Shown: positions 34,478-42,196 of the stretch, piece after piece
How positions within the stretch are numbered: the first letter of the stretch is position 1
How the letters are laid out: every line of letters starts with the position of its first letter
Source: an uncultured Prevotellaceae bacterium
GTDB taxonomy: Bacteria; Bacteroidota; Bacteroidia; Bacteroidales; Bacteroidaceae
Length of the DNA stretch: 54,500 bases
Assembly: GCA_900315095.1 (NCBI GenBank)
Contig: OMXS01000020.1
Span: forward strand, 1-54,500
Direction of reading: 5' to 3'
Notes under the pieces: model-generated
What the model saw: only the letters and a program-made list of their open reading frames with translations
What the model was told of the DNA's origin: nothing
The model's database searches: none
Program-made: the position numbers and the translations under genes

Positions 34478-35233
34478 ATGAAACAGGCAATGATATTCGC
34501 TGCTGGTTTGGGAACGCGTCTGAAACCGCTTACCGACACCATGCCCAAGGCACTCGTGAAGGTTGGTGGCGAGCCGCTTCTCTGGCATGTGGTGATGAAA
34601 CTGAAGGCTGCCGGCTTTGGGCGAATCGTTGTCAACGTGCATCACTTTGCCGACCAGATAGAGGAATACATCAAAGCCAACAACGGTTTCGGCCTTGACA
34701 TCCGCATCAGCGACGAGCGTAAGCAATTGCTTGAGACAGGCGGCGGAATAAAGGCTGCAAGAGCCCTCTTCGACGCGGAAAGCCCTATCCTTATTCATAA
34801 CGTAGACATCCTGAGTAATGTTGACGTGTCACGATTGTACGATAGTGCAAGCGAAGCCGACGCTACGTTACTTGTCAGTCCCCGCGTCACCAAGCGTTAC
34901 CTTCTCTTTGACGAGAGCATGCGTTTAAACGGGTGGAAGAACATAGAGACGGGCGAGCAGAAAGGACCTTGCACGGCCGTTAATCCGCAGATGTACGCCT
35001 TCTCGGGCATCCATGTGTTTTCCCCGCGTCTGTTCCCGTTGATGGACGAGTGGCCCGAGCGTTTTGGCATCATCGACTTTTATCTTAAAGCATGTGCAGA
35101 CAGGCCCATCTCCGGATACCTTAAGGAAGACCTCCACCTGCTCGATGTCGGTAAACTCGACTCGCTACATGAGGCGGAGCGTTTCTTGAACACAGTAATG
35201 TCGGAACATCGGAATTCTGGAATAACGGAATAA
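34478..35233 (+). CDS. MurU-like sugar-1-phosphate nucleotidyltransferase
   Basis: Product of 251 aa beginning MKQAMIFAAGLGTRLKPLTD, the nucleotide-binding signature of NTP transferases, followed by PKAL and, later, HNVDILSNVD (metal-binding Asp). By neighbourhood with the AmgK-like kinase it probably forms UDP-MurNAc from MurNAc-1-phosphate; a glucose- or mannose-1-phosphate activity is possible. The last eleven residues (MSEHRNSGITE) are encoded by an octamer repeat, so the natural C-terminus is probably variable between strains. Confidence 0.78.
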   Translation: MKQAMIFAAGLGTRLKPLTDTMPKALVKVGGEPLLWHVVMKLKAAGFGRIVVNVHHFADQIEEYIKANNGFGLDIRISDERKQLLETGGGIKAARALFDAESPILIHNVDILSNVDVSRLYDSASEADATLLVSPRVTKRYLLFDESMRLNGWKNIETGEQKGPCTAVNPQMYAFSGIHVFSPRLFPLMDEWPERFGIIDFYLKACADRPISGYLKEDLHLLDVGKLDSLHEAERFLNTVMSEHRNSGITE

Positions 35234-35272
35234 CGAAAATTGTGAAATCGTAAAATAGTCAAATCGTAAAAT
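35201..35272 (+). repeat. Octamer array across the stop codon of the MurU-like gene
   Basis: Nine 8 bp units: TCGGAACA, TCGGAATT, CTGGAATA, ACGGAATA, ACGAAAAT, TGTGAAAT, CGTAAAAT, AGTCAAAT, CGTAAAAT. The stop (TAA, 35231-35233) spans two units. Confidence 0.8.
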
Positions 35273-35278
35273 AAACAT

Positions 35279-36847
35279 ATGTCACAGAAGATAATTATTT
35301 TGGACTTCGGCAGTCAGACCACACAGCTCATCGGACGACGCATCCGCGAGATGGACACGTTCTGCGAGATACTGCCGTACAACAAGTACCCCGAGGACGA
35401 CTCCGACGTTATTGGCGTCATCCTCAGCGGCTCGCCTTATTCGGTACACGATCCCGAGGCGTTCAAGGTGGACCTGAGTCGCTTCGTGGGCCGTATTCCC
35501 GTGCTGGGCATCTGCTATGGCGCACAGTTCATCAGCCACACCCTCGGAGGCATGGTGGAGAAGGCAAACACCCGTGAGTACGGGCGCGCCCATTTGGAGA
35601 AGATAAACCTGTACAACCCGCTCTTCAAGGGATTCGACAGAGGCTCGCAGGTGTGGATGAGTCACGGCGATACCATAACCGCCATCCCCGAGGGATTCGA
35701 GACCATAGCGTCCACGGCAGACGTCAGAAACGCCGCCTATTGGACTTCCTCTCCCACGGGCAAGGAAGTGGAGGAGGCACCCGTCTTTGCCGTTCAGTTC
35801 CACCCCGAGGTTTATCACACCACCCAGGGCACCCTCTTGCTCCGCAATTTCGTAGTGGACATCTGCGGCAGCCGTCAGGAGTGGAGCGCAGCCTCGTTCG
35901 TGGAGACAACGGTTGCAGAACTGAAGCAACAGCTCGGCAACGACCGCGTAATCCTCGGTCTTTCGGGCGGTGTCGACTCTTCCGTTTGTGCCGTGCTTCT
36001 CAACAAGGCCATCGGCAACCGCCTCACATGTATCTTCGTCGACCACGGCATGCTGCGCAAGGACGAGTTCCGCAAGGTGATGGACAGTTACTCCACCCTT
36101 GGACTCAACGTTATTGGCGTGGATGCCTCGGAGAAGTTCTTCAGCGACCTCGCCGGCGTCACCGAGCCTGAGCAGAAGCGCAAGATAATTGGCCGCGATT
36201 TCGTTGAGGTGTTTAATGCTGAGGCGAAGAAGATTACCGATGCCAAATGGCTTGCACAAGGCACCATCTACCCCGACCGCATCGAGAGTCTGAACATCAC
36301 AGGCAAGGTGATTAAGAGTCATCACAACGTGGGCGGACTGCCCGAGGAGATGCACCTGCAACTCTGTGAACCACTGAAGTGGTTGTTTAAGGATGAAGTG
36401 CGACGCGTTGGTTATCAGCTAGATATGCCAGAAAGTCTCATCAAGCGTCACCCCTTCCCAGGTCCCGGTCTTGCTGTCCGCATCCTGGGCGAGATTACAC
36501 CCGAGAAGGTGCGCGTGCTGCAAGAGGCAGACGACATTTTCATCGAGGGACTCCACACATGGAAGGCAGAGGACGGACAGCCGCTCTATGACCACGTTTG
36601 GCAGGCCGGAGCGGTACTGCTCTCAACCGTTCGTTCCGTGGGCGTGATGGGTGACGAGCGCACCTACGAGAATCCCGTAGCCCTGCGTGCCGTTACGAGT
36701 ATGGACGCTATGACAGCCGACTGGGCTCATCTGCCGTACGAATTCCTCGCCAAGGTGTCCAACGAGATAATCAACAAGGTGCGTGGCGTCAACCGCGTCT
36801 GCTACGACATCTCTTCAAAGCCACCAGCCACGATAGAGTGGGAGTGA
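35279..36847 (+). CDS. guaA: GMP synthase (glutamine-hydrolyzing), full length
   Basis: Product of 522 aa that aminates XMP to GMP. The glutaminase domain has the nucleophile Cys79 in GICYGAQ and His175/Glu177 in [10 protein letters not shown]. The ATP pyrophosphatase loop is SGGVDSS (229-235), and the C-terminal dimerization domain ends [17 protein letters not shown]. Length and domain order are standard. A second, glutaminase-less GMP synthase lies 134 bases downstream. Confidence 0.96.
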   Translation: MSQKIIILDFGSQTTQLIGRRIREMDTFCEILPYNKYPEDDSDVIGVILSGSPYSVHDPEAFKVDLSRFVGRIPVLGICYGAQFISHTLGGMVEKANTREYGRAHLEKINLYNPLFKGFDRGSQVWMSHGDTITAIPEGFETIASTADVRNAAYWTSSPTGKEVEEAPVFAVQFHPEVYHTTQGTLLLRNFVVDICGSRQEWSAASFVETTVAELKQQLGNDRVILGLSGGVDSSVCAVLLNKAIGNRLTCIFVDHGMLRKDEFRKVMDSYSTLGLNVIGVDASEKFFSDLAGVTEPEQKRKIIGRDFVEVFNAEAKKITDAKWLAQGTIYPDRIESLNITGKVIKSHHNVGGLPEEMHLQLCEPLKWLFKDEVRRVGYQLDMPESLIKRHPFPGPGLAVRILGEITPEKVRVLQEADDIFIEGLHTWKAEDGQPLYDHVWQAGAVLLSTVRSVGVMGDERTYENPVALRAVTSMDAMTADWAHLPYEFLAKVSNEIINKVRGVNRVCYDISSKPPATIEWE

Positions 36848-36849
36848 AA

Positions 36850-36955
36850 AAAGCCTCTCCCCTGACCCCTCCCCCGTAGGGAGGGGAGTTGAAATCACAA
36901 TAGTTATATTGATATTAAAGCCTCCCCTATGGGGGGAGGTGTGGTGGGGGCCTCA
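36850..36955. repeat. Paired G/C-run hairpins between the two GMP synthase genes
   Basis: CCCCTCCC (36866) pairs with GGGAGGGG (36879) and CCTCCCC (36921) with GGGGAGG (36933). Both sit in related sequence (AAAGCCTC-CCCC). The look is that of a small dispersed palindromic element. Confidence 0.7.
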
Positions 36956-36981
36956 TTTAAACAATATAAATACTTTAACTT

Positions 36982-37965
36982 ATGACAACAGGTAACGTAC
37001 GTCCGGCCTCGATGGAGCGCATTACCACTCCGGAGCTGGCTAAGAAATTTATTGAAGAACAGGTTAGCGAGCTGCGTGCTCAGATTGGCGACAAGAAGGT
37101 GCTGCTGGCACTCTCTGGAGGTGTCGACTCATCGGTGGTTGCTGCCCTCCTCATCAAGGCTGTAGGCAAGCAGCTGGTCTCTGTTCATGTTAATCACGGT
37201 CTGCTGCGCAAGGGCGAGCCCGAGCAGGTGGTGCGCGTGTTCCGCGACGAGTTGGATGCCAACCTCGTGTATGTTGACGCCACCGACCGCTTCCTCGACA
37301 AGCTGGCAGGCATCGCCGACCCCGAGCAGAAGCGCAAGATTATAGGCGCCGAGTTCATCCGCGTGTTCGAGGAGGAGGCACGCAAGCAGGAGGGAATCAG
37401 CTTCCTGGCACAGGGCACCATCTATCCTGACATCGTGGAGTCTGGTCCTGTGAAGTCGCACCACAACGTGGGCGGATTGCCTGAGGACCTGCAGTTCGAA
37501 CTCGTGGAGCCCATCAAACTGCTCTTCAAGGACGAAGTGCGCGTGGTGGGCAAGGAACTCGGACTGCCCGACAACATGGTGTTCCGTCAGCCGTTCCCAG
37601 GCCCAGGCCTTGGTGTCCGTTGCACAGGCGCCATCACCCGCGACCGTCTCGAGGCTCTGCGCGAGTCTGATGCCATCCTGCGCGAGGAGTTCGACAAGAA
37701 CGGTCTGGCAGGCAAGGTATGGCAGTATTTCACCATCGTGCCCGACTATAAGTCTACTGGCGTAAAGGACAACAAGCGCAGCTGGGACTGGCCCGTAATC
37801 ATACGTGCCGTGAACACCCGCGACGCTATGACTGCCACCATCGAGGAGATACCATATCCTGTGCTGCACCACATCACACAGCGCATCATTACCGAGGTGC
37901 CAGGCGTGAACCGCGTGCTCTACGACCTCACCCCGAAACCCACAGGCACCATCGAGTGGGAGTGA
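36982..37965 (+). CDS. GMP synthase paralog lacking the glutaminase domain
   Basis: Product of 327 aa containing the ATP pyrophosphatase domain (SGGVDSS at 45-51) and the GMP synthase C-terminal dimerization domain (PFPGPGLGVR, ending LTPKPTGTIEWE), but no amidotransferase domain. This is the organisation of the archaeal GuaA subunit B, which pairs with a separate glutaminase. No such subunit is visible here. It may use ammonia, borrow ammonia from the adjacent full-length GuaA, or have another substrate. It runs into ogt with a one-base overlap (TGATG). Confidence 0.85.
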   Translation: MTTGNVRPASMERITTPELAKKFIEEQVSELRAQIGDKKVLLALSGGVDSSVVAALLIKAVGKQLVSVHVNHGLLRKGEPEQVVRVFRDELDANLVYVDATDRFLDKLAGIADPEQKRKIIGAEFIRVFEEEARKQEGISFLAQGTIYPDIVESGPVKSHHNVGGLPEDLQFELVEPIKLLFKDEVRVVGKELGLPDNMVFRQPFPGPGLGVRCTGAITRDRLEALRESDAILREEFDKNGLAGKVWQYFTIVPDYKSTGVKDNKRSWDWPVIIRAVNTRDAMTATIEEIPYPVLHHITQRIITEVPGVNRVLYDLTPKPTGTIEWE

Positions 37966-38429
37966 TGCTCCGAACGGTATATGACGCTCCCTGCGGCAAG
38001 TTGTATCTGGCGGCCACGGAAGACGCTCTGTGTCGTGCCTGCTGGCATCCCTTGGATATCGGCAAGGAAGGCACGAATGATGTCCTTGACGAGGCTCGCA
38101 GGCAGCTTGACGAGTATTTCTCTGGCGCAAGGCGCGAGTTCGACGTACCGTTGTGTCATGCGGGTTCCACCGCATTTCAGCAAAGAGTATGGCAGGTGCT
38201 GAAAGGCATTCCTTACGGCACCACCATATCATATAAAGCCGAGGCAGATATGTTGGGCGACAACAAAGTGATAAGGGCGGCGGCGCATGCCAATGCCCTT
38301 AATCCTTTATGTATCTTCGTTCCCTGCCATCGTGTCATCGGCAGCAACGGCCGCCTCACGGGCTATAGCGGTGGTCTCGACAAGAAACGTTTCCTGTTGG
38401 AAATGGAAAAGGCACATATTTCGCTCTAA
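37965..38429 (+). CDS. ogt: Methylated-DNA-protein-cysteine methyltransferase
   Basis: Product of 154 aa that removes alkyl groups from O6-alkylguanine by transfer to its own cysteine. The active site is PCHRVIG with Cys121, preceded by FQQRVWQVLKGIPYGTTISY (the DNA-binding helix-turn-helix). Short N-terminal domain, as in Ogt rather than Ada. The ATG at 37965 overlaps the previous stop (TGATG), so translation is coupled; a GTG at 37956 is less likely. Confidence 0.92.
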   Translation: MLRTVYDAPCGKLYLAATEDALCRACWHPLDIGKEGTNDVLDEARRQLDEYFSGARREFDVPLCHAGSTAFQQRVWQVLKGIPYGTTISYKAEADMLGDNKVIRAAAHANALNPLCIFVPCHRVIGSNGRLTGYSGGLDKKRFLLEMEKAHISL

Positions 38430-38559
38430 AAAACACGGAAAACTGATAATAACATCGCAAAAACCGCGTTATCTCTGCCTAAATTCAAGATAAAAAGGCA
38501 CATATTTTCACGGAGAAACGCGGAATTAATACGGATTTTTCTTTGTGATGGTTAAAAAC

Positions 38560-38644
38560 TTGTAGGGGCGTACCACCGTGTGCGCCCGTAATAACACCAA
38601 CATGAGGCCTCCATGCGGGCGCACACAGGGGTACACCCCTACAA
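38560..38644. repeat. Dispersed palindromic element, complete copy
   Basis: Arms of 29 bases at 38560-38588 (TTGTAGGGGCGTACC...) and 38616-38644 (...CCCCTACAA) are reverse complements with three mismatches around a 27-base core. Single or split copies are at 21279 and 18681. The shape fits a small non-autonomous palindromic element. Confidence 0.85.
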
Positions 38645-38704
38645 TTAAATTGGGGTTAGTCCGTGGAAATCCGCGTAATCCGCGCCAAAATCCAACATAA
38701 AAAG

Positions 38705-38800
38705 ACACATCTGAGGCGGTCAGAAGCCACAACTGAGAGGCTCAGTAGCACCATTTGACACTTAGAATAGACGCATGTGGCACTAAAACAGGCGCATACA
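38705..38800. repeat. Degenerate array with about 22 bp period
   Basis: Words such as CTGAGGCGGTCAGAAGCC, CTGAGAGGCTCAGTAGCAC and TTGACACTTAGAATAGACGC follow at 22-23 base steps. Weaker than the arrays at 24413 and 49115 but with similar vocabulary (CTGAG, GGCAC). Confidence 0.45.
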
Positions 38801-38829
38801 GGCACACGCCCCACAATTCGCGGGGGAGT

Positions 38830-39019
38830 TAGATTGCAAGATTGCATATTGCATTCAAAATTTTTATGAAGCGTGTAGTTGAGATTAAAGTAAAGATATA
38901 GTAAATATTATATAAATAATTAATAATCAATATATTACATAATAAAATTATACTTTATTAACTATAATTTTCTCCACTCCACGAAAAAAAACGCATGCAA
39001 TATGCAATCTTGCAATCTA
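38830..39019. repeat. AT-rich element bounded by perfect 25 bp inverted repeats
   Basis: TAGATTGCAAGATTGCATAT plus TGCAT at 38830-38854 is the exact reverse complement of 38995-39019. The 140-base core is very AT-rich and contains ATCAATATATTA, as in the element at 6686-6833. Confidence 0.9.
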
Positions 39020-39060
39020 GCGAGGTAGACCGCTTGCCAGAGCAAGAACTTAGGGGGACT

Positions 39061-40746
39061 CTAGAGGGGGCTAGAAACTATCTCGCTTGCTCTTGCGAGG
39101 GCGATGTCGATATGGTTGCAGATGTTCTCGCGACCGAGGAGTTCGATGAAGCCGTTCTTCACAAGGACTGCCTCGACCTTGGGATTGACGCCCGAGAGTA
39201 CTATCTGGACGTTCTCCTTCTTACTCATAAGGCAGAGGTTCTCGAGGTTGTGCAAGCCCGTAGAATCGATGAAAGGCACCTTACGCATGCGTATGATGCG
39301 CACCTTGGGATCGTTGCCGAAGCGTTGCATCATCTCCTCGGCGCGGTTGCCTGCCCCGAAGAAGTACGGGCCATTGATTTCGTATACCTCCACACCCTTC
39401 GGAATGGTGAGGTTCTCGAGGTTGCCCGCCTGCATGTCGGCATCTTCGCTGATGTCTATCTCGTTGTAGATGACGCTCACGTCGGAGGTCTCGCTCATGC
39501 GGCGCATGAAGAGGAGGCAAGCGCATACGAGTCCCACCTCGATGGCTATGGTGAGGTCGAAGATTATGGTGAGGAAGAATGTGAGCAGCAGTACTGTGAT
39601 GTCGCTCTTCGGGTTCTTGAGCATTGCGAGGAACGAGCGCCATCCGCTCATGCCATAGGAAACGACCACCAGAACGCCGGCGAGGCATGCCATAGGGATG
39701 AAGCGTGCCAGCGGCATGAGGAAGAGGAATATGAGCAGCAGCACGGCAGCATGAACGATTCCGGCTATTGGCGTGCGCCCTCCGTTGTTGATATTGGTCA
39801 TCGTGCGCGCTATGGCTCCTGTTGCAGGTATTCCGCCGAAGAGAGGCGTGGCGAGGTTGGCGATGCCCTGTCCGATGAGTTCGGTGTTCGAGTTATGATG
39901 GTCGCCTGTCACACCGTCGGCAACAGTTGCCGAGAGCAGGCTCTCTATGGCTCCGAGTATGGCGATGGTAAAGGCTGGTGCTGCCAGTCCCTTTATGGTG
40001 TCCCACGTCATCTGTGGCATCTGCGCCTCTGGAATCTTGGCGTTGATGCTGAAGCGGTCGCCTATGGTCTCGATGGAGTCGACGCCACAGAACTCTTTGA
40101 GCAGCAAGGCCACTATGGTGACAACGATTATCGCGATGAGCGAGCCTGGTATTTTCTTGCTTATCCTCGGCATGAGGGTTATGATGACAATGCTCAGCAG
40201 TCCCATTGCTGTGCTCCACAGGTCGATGTTGCCGATGTTCTGGAAGTAGGCAATCCATTTCTCGATGAAGTCGGAGGGGTTGCTGCTCATTTGCATTCCC
40301 GTGAGGTCCTTTATCTGCGTGGTGAAGATGGTCACGGCGATACCGCTGGTGAATCCCACGACGATGGGGTAGGGAATGTACTTTATTATTGTCCCGAGCC
40401 TGAGCACTCCCATGAGGATGAGGAACACGCCTGCCATGAGTGTGGCGATGGTGAGTCCCTGTACGCCATACTGGGCGATGATGCCTGAGATGATGATGAT
40501 GAACGCTCCTGTGGGGCCTCCTATCTGTACCTTCGAGCCTCCGAGGGCTGAGATGATGAAACCTGCCACTATGGCTGTGATGATGCCCTTCTCGGGGCTT
40601 ACTCCCGACGCTATGGCGAACGCTATTGCCAGAGGCAGGGCCACGATTCCCACGATGATACCTGCCATGAGGTCGGACGAAAAAGTCTTCTTGTCGTAAC
40701 TGCGAATTGCCGATACAATCTTCGGCTTAAAGTCTAATGTCTTCAT
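39061..40746 (-). CDS. SulP-family anion permease with STAS domain
   Basis: Product of 561 aa: about 11-14 hydrophobic segments (residues 20-420) with the SulP start GIIVGIVALPLAIAFAIASG and IGGPTGAFIIIISG, followed by a cytoplasmic STAS domain (about 440-550: VEVYEINGPYFFGAGNRAEE, VPFIDSTGLHNLE). The family carries sulfate, bicarbonate or other anions; substrate not predictable. Given metY/cysK elsewhere in the window sulfate is possible but not shown. A -7 box lies upstream. Confidence 0.92.
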   Translation of the reverse strand: MKTLDFKPKIVSAIRSYDKKTFSSDLMAGIIVGIVALPLAIAFAIASGVSPEKGIITAIVAGFIISALGGSKVQIGGPTGAFIIIISGIIAQYGVQGLTIATLMAGVFLILMGVLRLGTIIKYIPYPIVVGFTSGIAVTIFTTQIKDLTGMQMSSNPSDFIEKWIAYFQNIGNIDLWSTAMGLLSIVIITLMPRISKKIPGSLIAIIVVTIVALLLKEFCGVDSIETIGDRFSINAKIPEAQMPQMTWDTIKGLAAPAFTIAILGAIESLLSATVADGVTGDHHNSNTELIGQGIANLATPLFGGIPATGAIARTMTNINNGGRTPIAGIVHAAVLLLIFLFLMPLARFIPMACLAGVLVVVSYGMSGWRSFLAMLKNPKSDITVLLLTFFLTIIFDLTIAIEVGLVCACLLFMRRMSETSDVSVIYNEIDISEDADMQAGNLENLTIPKGVEVYEINGPYFFGAGNRAEEMMQRFGNDPKVRIIRMRKVPFIDSTGLHNLENLCLMSKKENVQIVLSGVNPKVEAVLVKNGFIELLGRENICNHIDIALARASEIVSSPL

Positions 40747-40788
40747 CTAAATACTGTTATCCTGAATAAAAAACTCTAAAACGAGTTG

Positions 40789-40796
40789 CAAAGGTA
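40789..40796 (-). promoter_or_regulatory. -7 box of the SulP gene
   Basis: TACCTTTG on the minus strand, 42 bases before the ATG. Confidence 0.6.
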
Positions 40797-40881
40797 GTTA
40801 TAATATTCAATATTTAAACAACAAACGCTTAAAGAATTATAAAAAATGCGCTTTTCATGCTTAATATCAATTGATGTTGAT

Positions 40882-40889
40882 TAAATTTG
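40882..40889 (+). promoter_or_regulatory. -7 box of the small lipoprotein gene
   Basis: TAAATTTG, 28 bases before the ATG at 40918. Confidence 0.55.
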
Positions 40890-40917
40890 CACGAAACAAT
40901 ACAACAATAACGAAAAT

Positions 40918-41289
40918 ATGAAGACAAGGAATGTTATTAATGCGTTAGTGGTGTTGGCCTTCAGCCTGGTGCTGTTCGCTTCGTGCACAACAAAGCAGGG
41001 TGCCATAAACAACCTTCGCAGTTTTTCATACGAGTTGCGCGACCATAGCCAGTATTATGACGTGAACGACTGGGACAGGGCGATAAAAAAGTTCGTCAAA
41101 CTGCGCGACGAAATCAGCAAGCATGAATATACCGCCGACGAGCGCCGCACCATAGGTCAGATAGAGGGCGAGTGCGCAAGCTATATGGCCAAGGGCGCGA
41201 AGGACGGCATCATCAACCGCGTGAGCACCTATACCAACGAGCTCCAGGGAATACTCGAGGGCATTCTCGGGGGAATGGGCAACGATTAG
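40918..41289 (+). CDS. Small helical lipoprotein, unknown function
   Basis: Product of 123 aa with a lipoprotein signal (LFASC, Cys23) and a mature part predicted mostly helical (NNLRSFSYELRDHSQYYDVN, then AIKKFVKLRDEISKHEY), ending in a Gly-rich tail. No known motif; similar short helical lipoproteins are common in Bacteroidetes. The patatin gene follows after a heptamer array that starts at the last base of the stop codon. Confidence 0.75.
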   Translation: MKTRNVINALVVLAFSLVLFASCTTKQGAINNLRSFSYELRDHSQYYDVNDWDRAIKKFVKLRDEISKHEYTADERRTIGQIEGECASYMAKGAKDGIINRVSTYTNELQGILEGILGGMGND

Positions 41290-41330
41290 TTGAGTGTTGA
41301 GTGTTGAGCGATGAGCGTTTAGCGTTATGC
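41289..41330 (+). repeat. Heptamer array (GTTGAGT type, six units)
   Basis: GTTGAGT, GTTGAGT, GTTGAGC, GATGAGC, GTTTAGC, GTTATGC. It begins at the last base of the preceding stop codon, and the start codon of the patatin gene (41327) lies in the final unit. Confidence 0.9.
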
Positions 41331-42196
41331 GTAAATGTTTGTTATTTATAGCGGCACTTTTGCTTGTTGTGTGTTCTTTATCCGCACAACACAAGAAGAA
41401 CGTCAACCGCCCGAAGGTGGGACTCGTTCTCGGCGGTGGAGGTGCCAAGGGTGCTACTGAGGTGGGCGTGCTGAAGGTCATCGAGGAGGTGGGCGTGCCT
41501 ATCGACTATATCGCTGGCACGAGCATCGGCTCTATCGTGGGCGGACTCTATTCGGTGGGCTTCACGGTGGAGCAGCTCGACTCGCTCTTCCGCAACGAGG
41601 ACTGGGTTGACCTCTTCGCTACGGGAAGCGTGCTTAATCTGCTTGAGAATATGGTGGGGCCTAACGACTCGATTGATTTCAACCAACTGCCAATACCTTT
41701 CCGTTGTGTCGCTTTCGACTTGAAATCGCACGAGGAGGTGGTGCTGCGCAGCGGCAGACTTGCCCAGGCTATGCGCGCGAGCATGGCGATACCGGGAGCC
41801 TTCAAGCCTGTGAGAATCAACGGCATGCTGCTTGTTGACGGAGGCATGATTAACAACCTGCCTGTGGATGTGGTAAGGGATATGGGAGCCGATATCGTTA
41901 TTGCCGTTGACCTTCAGCAGAAGAAGCATGATACGCGCGACTTCTCGTTGAAGGAGTCGCTAGGCATAGGAGGACTGCTCGACTGGCTGGTGTCACGTCC
42001 CGACTGGAAAAAGTATAATGACAATAGGGCAAGCGCCGACATTTATATCAACCCTAATCTGGACGGTTATGATGCCGCCAGCTTCAACAAGAAAGACATT
42101 ACCCGCATGCTTGAAATAGGTACTGATGCCGGTAATGCCTTCCGTAAAGACCTTGAGAAAATCAAGAAGAGAGTTCTTGCAGGCGAGCGTCTATGA
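41327..42196 (+). CDS. Patatin-like phospholipase, secreted
   Basis: Product of 289 aa with a signal peptide (MRKCLLFIAALLLVVCSLSAQ). The Ser-Asp dyad is visible: Ser66 in GTSIGS and Asp171 in DGG; the oxyanion loop is GGGGAKG (36-42). Lipid or ester hydrolase of the periplasm. It lacks the C-terminal BamA-like barrel that longer Bacteroidetes patatins carry. Its start codon falls within a heptamer repeat. It ends back-to-back with lpdA (stop codons adjacent). Confidence 0.9.
   Translation: MRKCLLFIAALLLVVCSLSAQHKKNVNRPKVGLVLGGGGAKGATEVGVLKVIEEVGVPIDYIAGTSIGSIVGGLYSVGFTVEQLDSLFRNEDWVDLFATGSVLNLLENMVGPNDSIDFNQLPIPFRCVAFDLKSHEEVVLRSGRLAQAMRASMAIPGAFKPVRINGMLLVDGGMINNLPVDVVRDMGADIVIAVDLQQKKHDTRDFSLKESLGIGGLLDWLVSRPDWKKYNDNRASADIYINPNLDGYDAASFNKKDITRMLEIGTDAGNAFRKDLEKIKKRVLAGERL

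Larger units (their letters stand above)
38430..39060. other. 630-base intergenic region made of several repeats
   Basis: No gene seen. From left: a copy of GGCACATATTT (38492) that echoes the end of ogt (38411), CACGGA/CGCGGA-type words (38509-38540 and 38663-38685), the inverted-repeat element at 38560-38644, a 22-23 bp period stretch (38705-38800), and the inverted-repeat element at 38830-39019. It separates convergent genes. Confidence 0.75.

Noticed and set aside
38995-40488. Long open frame (497 codons) on the plus strand
   Set aside because: It lies opposite the SulP gene and its translation is His/Glu-rich antisense sequence with no domain. Similar long shadows opposite guaA (35282-36361), gcvPA (45053-46132) and lysS (7933-8814) were rejected for the same reason.
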